A stretch of 22,223 bases of DNA from an uncultured Prevotellaceae bacterium (GCA_946407325.1 CAMJNN010000012.1:1-22223), one strand, 5' to 3'. Shown: positions 8,888-16,548, numbered from the stretch's first letter. The notes: generated by a model from the sequence alone, not told the origin. Program-made: numbers and translations.

Positions 8888-9625
8888 ATGAAAAAATTAA
8901 TCATGATGGCGTTGACATTAACTATCGCAATGACGGTATCAGCGCAAGACTACAAGGTGGAAACCTTTAAGACAAAGAGTGGCAAAAATGTAAATATCAC
9001 TTTGATTAAACATGCCACGATGGCCATAGATTTTGATGGCTATGTGATTCATGTGGATGCTGTGCCTAATTATGGCACTGATTATACCAAGTTCCCAAAA
9101 GGTGATTTGGTGTTGGTGACACACGAGCATGGTGATCATTTCAATCCGCAGACCATTGAGTTGATTAGCAAGCCCAACAACTTATTGTTTATGAACCAGC
9201 GTAGCTTCGACCAGATGCAGAAAGGCATGGTGCTTCGTAATGGTGAGTCTCGCAAGATTACCAAAGATATTTCGATGAAGGTGCTGCCGGCTTATAACAC
9301 GACACCAGATCATTTGCAGTTCCACCCACAGGGTGTAGGCAACGGTTATCTGCTGAATATCGATGGTCTGAAAATTTATATTGCTGGTGATACGGAGGAT
9401 ATTCCTGAAATGTCGGCTTTGAAAGACGAGAAGATTGATGTGGCTTTCATTCCAGTGAACCAACCATATACGATGACTGTTGAACAAGCTATCCGTGCTG
9501 CTTGGATGATTATGCCTAAGGTTTTGATTCCTTATCACTTTGGTCAGACTGACGTAGCACCTATCAAGCAACGTTTGGATGCCGACAACTCTGGTATTGA
9601 TGTTTGGCTGAGAGATATGCAGTAA
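8888..9625 (+). CDS. Exported metallo-beta-lactamase-fold hydrolase, UlaG-like
   Basis: This 245-residue protein has an N-terminal signal peptide (MKKLIMMALTLTIAMTVSA, cut before QDYK), so it probably acts in the periplasm or as an exported protein. The fold signature is THEHGDHF, giving metal ligands His79, His81, Asp83 and His84. Further ligands fit His146 (FHPQGVGNGYLL), Asp168 (IYIAGDTED) and His217 (LIPYHFGQ). The order and the short C-terminal PYHFG segment match the UlaG-like/YcbL-type branch rather than true beta-lactamases. The substrate is unknown; the family includes lactonases and phosphodiesterases. It starts 14 bp after the helicase gene in the same direction, so it may be cotranscribed, and it ends at a bidirectional terminator. 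Its export argues against a direct role with the cytoplasmic helicase. Confidence 0.88.
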   Translation: MKKLIMMALTLTIAMTVSAQDYKVETFKTKSGKNVNITLIKHATMAIDFDGYVIHVDAVPNYGTDYTKFPKGDLVLVTHEHGDHFNPQTIELISKPNNLLFMNQRSFDQMQKGMVLRNGESRKITKDISMKVLPAYNTTPDHLQFHPQGVGNGYLLNIDGLKIYIAGDTEDIPEMSALKDEKIDVAFIPVNQPYTMTVEQAIRAAWMIMPKVLIPYHFGQTDVAPIKQRLDADNSGIDVWLRDMQ

Positions 9626-9643
9626 TCATCCTTTCATCTTAAA

Positions 9644-9682
9644 AACAATAATGGCAGACCATCTGGGCCTGCCATTATTGTT
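9644..9682. terminator. Bidirectional intrinsic terminator between the MBL and EamA genes
   Basis: A 14-bp perfect stem (AACAATAATGGCAG at 9644-9657 with CTGCCATTATTGTT at 9669-9682) encloses a short GC-rich tip. A run of A precedes it at 9641-9645, which reads as a U tract on the minus strand. It sits between convergent genes ending at 9625 and 9700 and can serve both; the minus strand has the better U tract. Confidence 0.85.
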
Positions 9683-9699
9683 TATGGGGAGATGATATG

Positions 9700-10602
9700 T
9701 TATCCCAGGCCATTCTGTGTAACCAAATATGCTCCTACCAATACCAGTACTGCTGCTACTGGTTTATCCCAAGTAAATATGTCTTGTCCGATGGCAATGG
9801 CGATTAGTGATGCCACAATAGGTTGCAGGTTGGTATAAATGCTGACCGTAGTAGCACGCAAGTACTTCATGGCGTAAGGAATCATGAAATAACCCATCAC
9901 AGTGGCAAATACTACGATGAAGGCCATACCTCCAACACCCATCATCCCTTCGGTAAATCCATAATCACCACTGAACAGTTTGGTTTGTCCAAACTCGTTC
10001 CATGCAAAGGGCAATACAGCAATAGTGGAAACGAGGAAGGTCCATTTCATCTGTGTGACAGCTGTATATTTCTGTGATACCTTACTGGTAATGATGAGGT
10101 AAATGACCCACGTAAGCAGACTCAGCAAGGCAAAGAAAATACCCAACAAGTCGTTGCTACCTGCTTCTGTTTGCCATTTTACCAATACCAACAAAGCAGC
10201 ACCGGCGATACCCAGACAAACGCCCATCAGTTTGACGCCTGTGATGCTTTCTTTCAAGAATAGCGCTGCCAGTAACATGGTACCAATGGGTACGAGGGTA
10301 GCGATGAGCGAGTAGTAAACCGGACTGGTATAATTCAATGCCCAGGCTGTGAGGGTTTGTGAGATAACAAAACCTGTGAGACCACCCAGCATGATGACAA
10401 TCAGGTCTTTCTTCTCGACTTTTTCTTTGGGAAGAAAGGCTGCTATCAACCAGAATATCAAAGCTGCACCAATGCATCTGAGGGCCATATAGACCATCGG
10501 AGTGACCCAGTCTTCCAACAGATACTTGGTAACAGGAACGCCTAAACCAAATATCACGTTTGCCAGTATAACGGCGGCATGTCCGTTTACTTTCTTATCC
10601 AT
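9700..10602 (-). CDS. EamA/DMT-family permease
   Basis: A 300-residue integral membrane protein with about ten hydrophobic helices arranged as two EamA repeats, roughly residues 8-136 and 150-297. The opening (NVIFGLGVPVTKYLL) and PVYYSLIATLVPIGTMLLAAL at the end of repeat one are typical of drug/metabolite transporters, as is NLQPIVASLIAIA in repeat two. Members export or import small metabolites such as amino acids, purines or sugars; the substrate is not predictable here. The ATG at 10600-10602 is only 3 bp after the fabD stop, so it is probably translated from the fabD transcript, which ends at the hairpin at 9644-9682. No functional link between fatty acid synthesis and this permease is visible. 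Confidence 0.92.
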   Translation of the reverse strand: MDKKVNGHAAVILANVIFGLGVPVTKYLLEDWVTPMVYMALRCIGAALIFWLIAAFLPKEKVEKKDLIVIMLGGLTGFVISQTLTAWALNYTSPVYYSLIATLVPIGTMLLAALFLKESITGVKLMGVCLGIAGAALLVLVKWQTEAGSNDLLGIFFALLSLLTWVIYLIITSKVSQKYTAVTQMKWTFLVSTIAVLPFAWNEFGQTKLFSGDYGFTEGMMGVGGMAFIVVFATVMGYFMIPYAMKYLRATTVSIYTNLQPIVASLIAIAIGQDIFTWDKPVAAVLVLVGAYLVTQNGLG

Positions 10603-10605
10603 TTA

Positions 10606-11493
10606 TTATTCTATTCCGTGTGCAGAAACATCCTTGTTAACACGATGAATCAATCCCTGCAGTACGGCACCAGGACCACATTCGGTAAATTCGTCGGCTC
10701 CGTCGGCCAACATATTCTCAACGATCTGTGTCCAACGTACAGGAGCAGTGAGCTGAGCTACAAGATTGGCTTTAATCTCAGCAGGATTGGTGTGAGGCTT
10801 TGCATCTACATTCTGATATACAGGACACTTTGGAGTGCTAAAGTTAGTAGCGTTGATAGCTGCCTCCAATTCTTCTTTGGCTGGTTGCATCAGTGGAGAA
10901 TGGAAGGCACCACCGACCTTGAGCGGCAAAGCGCGCTTAGCTCCAGCAGCTTTCATCAGTTCGCAAGCTTTGTTGATGCCATCGATAGATCCAGAGATCA
11001 CAATTTGTCCAGGGCAGTTGTAGTTAGCAGCTACCACCACGTTGCCTCCTTCAGAAACCAGGTGACAAATTTCTTCTACTTTATCATCCGACAGGTTGAT
11101 GATAGCGGCCATAGTTGATGGCTGAGCCTCACAAGCCTTTTGCATCGCCATAGCACGAGCATAAACCAGCTTGAGTCCGTCCTCGAAACTAAGTGCACCA
11201 GCTGCTACTAAGGCAGAAAACTCACCCAATGAGTGTCCTGCAGTCATTTCTGGTTTGAACTTATCGCCCATGCAGAGAGCAGAAATTACTGAGTGCAGGA
11301 ATACGGCAGGCTGTGTAACCTTGGTCTGCTTCAGTTCCTCGTCAGTACCATCAAACATGATGTCTGTGATGCGATAGCCCAGAATATCATTAGCTTTGTC
11401 AAATAACTCTTTTGCCAATGGATTGTTTTCATAGAGGTCTTTACCCATACCCACAAATTGAGCACCTTGCCCAGGGAAAACGAATGCTTTCAT
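10606..11493 (-). CDS. fabD: Malonyl-CoA:ACP S-malonyltransferase
   Basis: FabD loads malonyl groups from malonyl-CoA onto acyl carrier protein, the entry step of type II fatty acid elongation in the cytoplasm. The 295-residue protein has the family length. It shows the N-terminal oxyanion/substrate motif GQGAQ (8-12), the nucleophile elbow GHSLGE with Ser88, Arg113 in YARAMAMQ (malonate carboxylate binding), the NCPGQIVISG segment, and His198 in GAFHSPLM completing the Ser-His pair. The gene is first in a minus-strand operon with the EamA permease. The intergenic region upstream holds a -7 element at 11526-11533 and an inverted repeat at 11562-11592. No other fab genes are nearby in this window. 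The start is well supported, since MKAFVFPGQG is the canonical FabD opening. Confidence 0.97.
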   Translation of the reverse strand: MKAFVFPGQGAQFVGMGKDLYENNPLAKELFDKANDILGYRITDIMFDGTDEELKQTKVTQPAVFLHSVISALCMGDKFKPEMTAGHSLGEFSALVAAGALSFEDGLKLVYARAMAMQKACEAQPSTMAAIINLSDDKVEEICHLVSEGGNVVVAANYNCPGQIVISGSIDGINKACELMKAAGAKRALPLKVGGAFHSPLMQPAKEELEAAINATNFSTPKCPVYQNVDAKPHTNPAEIKANLVAQLTAPVRWTQIVENMLADGADEFTECGPGAVLQGLIHRVNKDVSAHGIE

Positions 11494-11525
11494 AATCTTT
11501 TAATCATATAAATTATTTGTGGCTG

Positions 11526-11533
11526 CAAAGATA
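11526..11533 (-). promoter_or_regulatory. Candidate -7 element for fabD
   Basis: On the minus strand this reads TATCTTTG, an exact TAnnTTTG match, 32 bp upstream of the fabD ATG. No convincing -33 TTTG lies at 19-21 bp, so activation by a bound protein is possible but unproven. Confidence 0.5.
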
Positions 11534-11561
11534 TAGGAAAAAAGAATAATAATGCCGACAA

Positions 11562-11592
11562 TTATGTACATTTAACAAATTATAGTACATAA
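11562..11592. repeat. Perfect 8-bp inverted repeat upstream of the fabD promoter
   Basis: TTATGTAC at 11562-11569 and GTACATAA at 11585-11592 are exact reverse complements separated by 15 bp. The pair lies just upstream of the fabD -7 element, where a regulator could bind. It is AT-rich and has no U tract, so it is a poor terminator. Confidence 0.45.
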
Positions 11593-11605
11593 AGCATTGT
11601 AAATC

Positions 11606-11630
11606 TGCACAAAATAATATGTGTTGTGCA
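11606..11630 (-). other. Hairpin just after the four-helix membrane gene, weak terminator candidate
   Basis: TGCACAA at 11606-11612 pairs with TTGTGCA at 11624-11630 around an 11-nt loop. It begins 4 bp after the stop codon of the gene ending at 11635 on the minus strand. No U tract follows on that strand, so it may stabilise the mRNA end rather than terminate. Confidence 0.3.
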
Positions 11631-11634
11631 ATAA

Positions 11635-12087
11635 TTACTCGTCAATCATCAAATCTTTCTTCAGTTGCTTTTCTGAAGGAATGCAGAAGAGGGAAGCAGT
11701 CATTCCTATACATGCACAAAGGATGCATGAAGTGCTTTGCATCAAATAATAACCCACGATGCCAGCTAATACAGGAACGGCCAATAGCAGTATTCTTACG
11801 CTGCTCCACATCACATACTGACTCATGGCAGCATCGGTACTTGCATCAGCATCAATCTTTTTCTTCTTCACCCAGGCAAAGAGCTTCAGGGCTGCAGGCA
11901 CACAACAGGCGGTGAGTAGAATCACAATGGTTTCAGTGAAATACACCACTCTTACATTGTCAGCATAGATGCCTGTAAGGTTGAATCCGCCAGATTCTCC
12001 CATTATGATGATGAACAAAGCAGCAAACCATAAATAGGCGAAATTTCGCTTCAAAGTAGCAACAGCTTGTCGGATATTCTCTTCCAT
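11635..12087 (-). CDS. Four-helix membrane protein of unknown function
   Basis: I do not recognise this 150-residue protein. It has a short basic N-terminal segment (MEENIRQAVATLKRNF) and about four hydrophobic helices: residues ~17-30, ~48-72, ~93-112 and ~115-133. A lysine-rich loop (WVKKKKIDADAS) follows helix two and a charged tail (SEKQLKKDLMIDE) closes the protein. Cysteines cluster in helix four (STSCILCACIGM), with two more in helix two. The pattern of two helix pairs joined by a charged loop suggests an inner-membrane protein without an obvious catalytic domain. It has its own exact -7 element at 12116-12123, divergent from the HAD gene. Expression as a single gene seems likely because fabD lies 141 bp further on with its own promoter. 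Confidence 0.8.
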   Translation of the reverse strand: MEENIRQAVATLKRNFAYLWFAALFIIIMGESGGFNLTGIYADNVRVVYFTETIVILLTACCVPAALKLFAWVKKKKIDADASTDAAMSQYVMWSSVRILLLAVPVLAGIVGYYLMQSTSCILCACIGMTASLFCIPSEKQLKKDLMIDE

Positions 12088-12111
12088 AAACGATACGGTT
12101 TTGATGATTTT

Positions 12112-12144
12112 ATTGCAAAGATAAGAAAAAACTTGTTAACTTTG
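12112..12144 (+). promoter_or_regulatory. Candidate promoter for the HAD-MFS operon
   Basis: ATTG at 12112-12115 is followed after 21 bp by TAACTTTG at 12137-12144, an exact -7 match. The ATG of the HAD gene is 26 bp further. It interleaves with the divergent -7 element at 12116-12123. Confidence 0.6.
12116..12123 (-). promoter_or_regulatory. Candidate -7 element for the four-helix membrane gene
   Basis: The minus strand reads TATCTTTG, an exact TAnnTTTG match, 28 bp upstream of the ATG at 12087. At the -33 distance (21 bp) there is only TCTG. Confidence 0.5.
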
Positions 12145-12170
12145 CAGACGTTTGGATAACTATTGTTTTT

Positions 12171-12830
12171 ATGAATACAATAGAGAAAATTTCGGTATTG
12201 TTCGACTTCGATGGAGTTGTGATGGATACTGAGGCACAATATAGCGTATTTTGGCACCAGATAGGTGTTGAATATCTGCAACATGACTATTTGGAACAGA
12301 TTATCAAAGGTCAGACGTTGACTACTATCTTCAACACTTATTTTAAGGGATTGGAAGATCAGTGGGAAACGATTGACGGTAAGCTGAAGTATTTTGAACA
12401 GCACATGAACTATGAATATATCGACGGATTTGAAGATTTTATGCACGACTTGAAGAAACATGGGGTAATGACGGCTGTGGTGACCAGCTCCGATGAAGGC
12501 AAGATGGCTGCTGTATATGCCGCTCATCCTGAGATACCCCAACTGTTCGACCGCATCTTCACTGCTGAGATGTTTACTAAATCCAAGCCCGATCCTGACT
12601 GCTATCTGTTAGGGATGAGAGAATTTGGTACTGATGCAGCACATACATTCGTATTCGAGGATTCCTTCAACGGACTGAAAGCTAGTTTAGCATCAGGGGC
12701 TACCGTAGTTGGTTTGGCTACCACCAATATGGCAGATGACATTGCTCCGTTGTGTCATCATATCTTATATGACTACAAGGATTTCTCTTTTGACAAACTG
12801 ATTGAACTCAATGAAAGAAAGCACTCATAA
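12171..12830 (+). CDS. HAD-superfamily hydrolase, beta-phosphoglucomutase-like
   Basis: This 219-residue cytoplasmic enzyme carries all four HAD motifs: motif I DFDGVVMDTE with nucleophile Asp12 and acid/base Asp14, motif II Thr105-Ser107 (VVTSSDE), motif III Lys139 in KSKPDPD, and motif IV Glu163-Asp164 in VFEDSFNG. The helical cap inserted after motif I (about residues 18-85) puts it in subfamily I with beta-phosphoglucomutase, phosphoglycolate phosphatase and 2-deoxyglucose-6-phosphatase. The ED-S-xNG form of motif IV is common in the sugar-phosphate group, so a sugar phosphate is the likeliest substrate, but phosphatase and mutase activity cannot be told apart. It is first in a probable operon; the permease reading frame overlaps its 3' end by up to 29 bp. 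Confidence 0.92.
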   Translation: MNTIEKISVLFDFDGVVMDTEAQYSVFWHQIGVEYLQHDYLEQIIKGQTLTTIFNTYFKGLEDQWETIDGKLKYFEQHMNYEYIDGFEDFMHDLKKHGVMTAVVTSSDEGKMAAVYAAHPEIPQLFDRIFTAEMFTKSKPDPDCYLLGMREFGTDAAHTFVFEDSFNGLKASLASGATVVGLATTNMADDIAPLCHHILYDYKDFSFDKLIELNERKHS

Positions 12831-13776
12831 ATTGATGACGTTGGATTTCTGGCGTATTTGCCTTTCCAATTTTATGTTCTACGCAGCAGTGTGGGCGTTG
12901 TTGCCTATATTGCCGGCACAGTGTTACTTGATGGGAATGAACCAAACAGAAATGGCATTTTCGTTTCTATTGTTTGTGGCAGCTATGATTGGAGTAGGGC
13001 CATTACATGCCTTTTTGGGTGATGCTTTTAAAAGAAAATATGTGTTGATGCTCTCCACTTTTGCTATTGCCCTTTGTTATGGTGGATGGTTGCTGGCTAC
13101 TGAAACATGGCATGCAAAACTGTTGATGCTGTTAGCGGGTGCCTCATTTGGAATAGCTACTACAGCTGGCATTACCATCGGTATAGATATCACACAGTCC
13201 CACCGTCGTGGAATGGGTAACCGTATATATGCTTTTTCGGGAGCTTTAGGTATGCTGTTAGGTATTTGTTGTTTGTCGCCACTCTTTCTGACGATCGAAT
13301 TCAGTACTCTGATAATCATATCGTTGATATTGTTCTTTCTCTGTCTTATTGTGGAGGCAAGTGTCTATGTGGCGTTTAGGGCGCCCGTGGGAGTAGGGGT
13401 GTTCAACCTTGACCGTTTCTTCTTGCCATTAGCTTGGGTGCCAGCAGTGAATGTAAGCATCCTGTCGTTCGGCATAGGTATGTTACTTAATCTACTTCCT
13501 CCTTATAGTTGGATAGCCACATTTATGCTGGTGTGCCTTTCCTTAGTCACTCCACTGCTAACCCGACTGTTTGTGAAGCTGTCGCATCATTGTCAGCGAG
13601 GCACTGCCAACACCACTTTGCAGTTGGCTATACAAGCGGGACTTATATTGGGCTTGGTGGAAGGAGAAAGAATAGGTAGCAACCTGCTGTTTGGAGCTAT
13701 TACGATCCTACTCGCGTTACTGATGTTCGCGAGCGTTACCTGGTCATATTTCAAACAAAAGCGTGTGCGACCTTGA
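12802..13776 (+). CDS. Short MFS-like permease
   Basis: A membrane protein of up to 324 residues. A major-facilitator motif A-like stretch follows helix 2 (GDAFKRKYVLML), and the helix 4-5 segment (GASFGIATTAGITIG, then HRRGMGNRIYAFSGALG) also fits MFS. I count about ten hydrophobic helices rather than twelve; the C-terminal half looks two helices short, and typical MFS proteins have about 400 residues. No frameshift is evident. Possible starts are Met1 (12802), Met4 (12811) and Met12 (12835). Met12 begins just after the HAD stop at 12828-12830 and directly precedes the first helix, so it may be the true start. Coupling to the HAD enzyme suggests uptake or efflux of a related small molecule, but this is inference only. 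Confidence 0.83.
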   Translation: MNSMKESTHKLMTLDFWRICLSNFMFYAAVWALLPILPAQCYLMGMNQTEMAFSFLLFVAAMIGVGPLHAFLGDAFKRKYVLMLSTFAIALCYGGWLLATETWHAKLLMLLAGASFGIATTAGITIGIDITQSHRRGMGNRIYAFSGALGMLLGICCLSPLFLTIEFSTLIIISLILFFLCLIVEASVYVAFRAPVGVGVFNLDRFFLPLAWVPAVNVSILSFGIGMLLNLLPPYSWIATFMLVCLSLVTPLLTRLFVKLSHHCQRGTANTTLQLAIQAGLILGLVEGERIGSNLLFGAITILLALLMFASVTWSYFKQKRVRP

Positions 13777-13780
13777 TTGA

Positions 13781-14149
13781 TTAGAATAGTGCTAATATAT
13801 AAGGTAGAAAGACAATAAGACCCACGATAGCTGCTGCGATGGCTGTCACCAAGACAGCACCAGCAGCTATATCTTTTACCTCTCCGGCAATTCTGTTCCG
13901 TTCGGGAGATACCAGATCAACCAGTCGTTCGATAGCAGAGTTGAATAGCTCGGCAGCTATGACAGATCCTATACAAAGCATCACTACCATCCATTCAATA
14001 TGTGTGATATGGAAGAAGAAACCTGCCACTATTACGGCTATCGCAGCCAACAGGTGGAACTTAATATTTTGCTCGTGTCCTGCACAAGTGAGGATACCAT
14101 TCCATGCGAAGGTAAAGCTCTTCATTTGTTTCTTAAAACTATAACTCAT
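13781..14149 (-). CDS. dgkA: Diacylglycerol/undecaprenol kinase family protein
   Basis: A 122-residue membrane protein of the DagK_prokar family, which phosphorylates diacylglycerol or undecaprenol in the inner membrane with ATP. The diagnostic sequence is AAELFNSAIERLVDLV, carrying Glu67, Asn70 and Glu74, followed by VKDIAAGAVLV with Lys92 and Asp93. An amphipathic N-terminal helix (SFKKQMKSFTFAWNGI) and three hydrophobic helices complete the usual trimeric enzyme fold. The length matches the family. Its ATG overlaps the relA stop in an ATGA junction (14146-14149), so translation is probably coupled to relA. Whether lipid recycling or undecaprenyl phosphate supply is the main role cannot be read from the sequence. 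Its stop codon lies 4 bp from the stop of the converging MFS gene. Confidence 0.93.
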   Translation of the reverse strand: MSYSFKKQMKSFTFAWNGILTCAGHEQNIKFHLLAAIAVIVAGFFFHITHIEWMVVMLCIGSVIAAELFNSAIERLVDLVSPERNRIAGEVKDIAAGAVLVTAIAAAIVGLIVFLPYILALF

Positions 14150-16362
14150 AATCTGCTTACGTTTTTTACTCCCTTTACTGTTTTAAGTTTTTTTATCAAG
14201 GTGTTCAGCTTCGATGTATCACTCACCATAACGGTGAGTTGACCACTGAACAAACCATCATTGGCTTCTATGCTTATGCTTCTAAGATTGATACCCACCT
14301 CTTTGTTGATGATAGAGGTGATGTTGGTTACAATGCCAATATCGTCATGACCTACCACCATCAAAGTGATAGGATATTGTGAGTCCACAGATTTTCCTGC
14401 CCAGCGGGCTTTAACGATACGATAGCCATATCGCTCGCGCATATCATGGGCATTGGGACAATTGGTGCGATGAATCATGATGCCTCGCTTGATGCTTACA
14501 AACCCGAAGATATCGTCACCATAAATTGGATGGCAGCATTGTGCCAGTTGGTATTGTATGCCTTTGAGGTTTTGATCAATCACCAGCACATCCTCATGGC
14601 TATTGCTATCCTCGCTATCCATCTTCTGCAGGCTGAACCCTTCGGCCGTGCGTGCTTGTGACTCAGAATTATCCGTCTCACGTCTCAGTTGCTCGAGGTA
14701 TTCCTCAATGATGGAGTTGGTGTCAATAATATTATTTGCCAAATTTTGATAGAAGTCGGTAATGATTTTATAACCCATACGTTTGATGACCTTCATCATT
14801 ACAGACTCGTCGAAGTCGATCTTGCGATTCTTCAACTTGCGTTCTAATTCTTCCTTGGCAAAAGCACTTTGTCTGGCTTCCGTCTCTTTGAGCGCTTGTT
14901 TGATTTTTGTACGGGCTTTTGAGGTGACTACAATCTTGAGCCATCCTTGTTTAGGCGTTTGAGAAGCCGAAGACATAATCTCCACTAGGTCACCGCTTTT
15001 TAATTCCTGACGTATAGGCACATTTTTGCCGTTCACCTTTGCGCCCGTGCAACTACAACCCAGTTTGGTATGAATCATAAAGGCGAAATCCAGCACAGTA
15101 GCCCCTTTAGGAAGTTTGTAGAGGTCGCCCTTAGGTGTAAACACAAATACCTCGTCTTCGTATAAATCCATCTTGAACTGGTCCATAGCCTCTAGACCTG
15201 TTCCGTCGGAACTCTCGAGTGCTTCACGCACAGACGAAAGCCAGTCATCCAGCCCTGTTTCTCCCTTTACACCTTTATAGCGCCAGTGGGCAGCCAAGCC
15301 TCGCTCGGCTACTTCATCCATACGTTCTGTACGTATCTGTACTTCCACCCATTTGCCTTCCGGTCCCATAACGGTAATGTGCAACGACTCATAACCATTG
15401 CTTTTTGGTACAGAAAGCCAGTCGCGTAAACGCTTGGGATTGGGTTGATACATATCTGTCACGATGCTATACACTTGCCAACATTGCATCTTTTCTTTTT
15501 CGTAGGGAGAATCTAGAATCACTCTGATGGCAAATAGGTCGTACACTCCCTCAAACGGACACTTCTGTATCTTCATCTTCTGATAGATGGAGTGGATGGA
15601 TTTGGTGCGCCCCTTGATGTGGAACTTTAGTCCTGCATCTTCCAAACTTTTCTGTAACGGACCAATAAAACGGGCGATATAGGCATCGCGGCTCTTTTTG
15701 GTCTCATTGAGTTTGTCTTTGATATGATAGTAAATATCATGTTCTGTATATTTCAAAGAAAGGTCTTCCAACTCAGACTTTAAAGCATAAAGACCCAGTT
15801 TGTGGGCAAGGGGAGCATAAAGGTAGGCAGCTTCATTGGCTACTTGCAGACGAGCTTCTTCATTGTCAGCATCACGTATCTGTCGCATGATGTTCACGCG
15901 GTCGGCAATGATAATGAGGATTACTCGCATGTCTTCCGCAAACGTCAGTAACAGCTTGCGGAAGTTTTCTGATTCTATTGACGGGCTCTTTACATATAGC
16001 TCATGAACCCTGAGCAGTCCTTTAACAATACCAGCCACATCGGAGCCAAAGTTATCGTTCACTTCTTCAATAGTGCAAGCGCCTGCACTCACACATTCGT
16101 GCAGCATGATACCCATGACGGATGCTCGTTTCATGCCAATCTCATCGGCCACAATGATGGCTGTTTGCAAACTTTTTAGCAGAGGATTCAGTCCGAATAT
16201 GTCACGCGACATCTTGCCAGAACCAATGGATCTAACCAACTGCTCTTTGAGCTTACGAGTATCGTCTGGCAGAAAAGAATCACCTGTCAGTCTAAGCAGT
16301 TTATGATATAACGCCAGGAAGAGTTTAAGCTCATCTGGGGAAAAGAATGTCTGTTCTGTCAT
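14146..16362 (-). CDS. relA: RelA/SpoT-family (p)ppGpp synthetase with degenerate hydrolase domain
   Basis: This 738-residue long RSH protein makes the stringent-response alarmone (p)ppGpp from GTP/GDP and ATP. The N-terminal HD hydrolase domain is degraded: the HD motif of active SpoT/Rel reads MLHECVSAG (His88-Glu89) with no EDT, the upstream metal-binding His is absent (LQTAIIVAD), and the LADRLHNM motif reads IIADRVNIM (Asp154 kept). The synthetase domain is intact: GRTKSIHSIYQKM, YDLFAIRVI, the RxKD-type loop RLRD (311-314), NGYESLH, and Glu340 in EVQIRT. A TGS domain (about 402-465), a Cys/His segment (QCCHP at 608-612, HRTNC at 631-635) and a C-terminal ACT domain (663-736) follow. It is probably a synthetase-dominant enzyme. 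dgkA overlaps its stop codon. Confidence 0.93.
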   Translation of the reverse strand: MTEQTFFSPDELKLFLALYHKLLRLTGDSFLPDDTRKLKEQLVRSIGSGKMSRDIFGLNPLLKSLQTAIIVADEIGMKRASVMGIMLHECVSAGACTIEEVNDNFGSDVAGIVKGLLRVHELYVKSPSIESENFRKLLLTFAEDMRVILIIIADRVNIMRQIRDADNEEARLQVANEAAYLYAPLAHKLGLYALKSELEDLSLKYTEHDIYYHIKDKLNETKKSRDAYIARFIGPLQKSLEDAGLKFHIKGRTKSIHSIYQKMKIQKCPFEGVYDLFAIRVILDSPYEKEKMQCWQVYSIVTDMYQPNPKRLRDWLSVPKSNGYESLHITVMGPEGKWVEVQIRTERMDEVAERGLAAHWRYKGVKGETGLDDWLSSVREALESSDGTGLEAMDQFKMDLYEDEVFVFTPKGDLYKLPKGATVLDFAFMIHTKLGCSCTGAKVNGKNVPIRQELKSGDLVEIMSSASQTPKQGWLKIVVTSKARTKIKQALKETEARQSAFAKEELERKLKNRKIDFDESVMMKVIKRMGYKIITDFYQNLANNIIDTNSIIEEYLEQLRRETDNSESQARTAEGFSLQKMDSEDSNSHEDVLVIDQNLKGIQYQLAQCCHPIYGDDIFGFVSIKRGIMIHRTNCPNAHDMRERYGYRIVKARWAGKSVDSQYPITLMVVGHDDIGIVTNITSIINKEVGINLRSISIEANDGLFSGQLTVMVSDTSKLNTLIKKLKTVKGVKNVSRL

Positions 16363-16483
16363 GATGCCTATACAAAATTGCCTGCAAGTTAATAAATAGT
16401 GTTTAAAAAAACCAACTAAACTGTTTAAAAATGCATAATCGAAACTTATTTCTTTAAAATATGCGATTTTTCTTATATTTTAT

Positions 16484-16514
16484 TTTGTCGTTAACGAAAG
16501 ATTATCTAACTTTA
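16484..16514 (+). promoter_or_regulatory. Strong candidate promoter for the DUF2582 gene
   Basis: TTTG at 16484-16487 is an exact -33 match, with 19 bp to TAACTTTA at 16507-16514 (7 of 8 to TAnnTTTG pattern positions). A leader of roughly 42 nt follows before the ATG. Confidence 0.65.
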
Positions 16515-16548
16515 GGGAGAAATCAAGTAAACACGATATATAAACCAA

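Noticed and set aside
10579..11118. Plus-strand open frame of 179 codons across fabD
   Set aside because: Antisense to fabD, whose catalytic motifs and length are all intact; no supporting promoter or motif.
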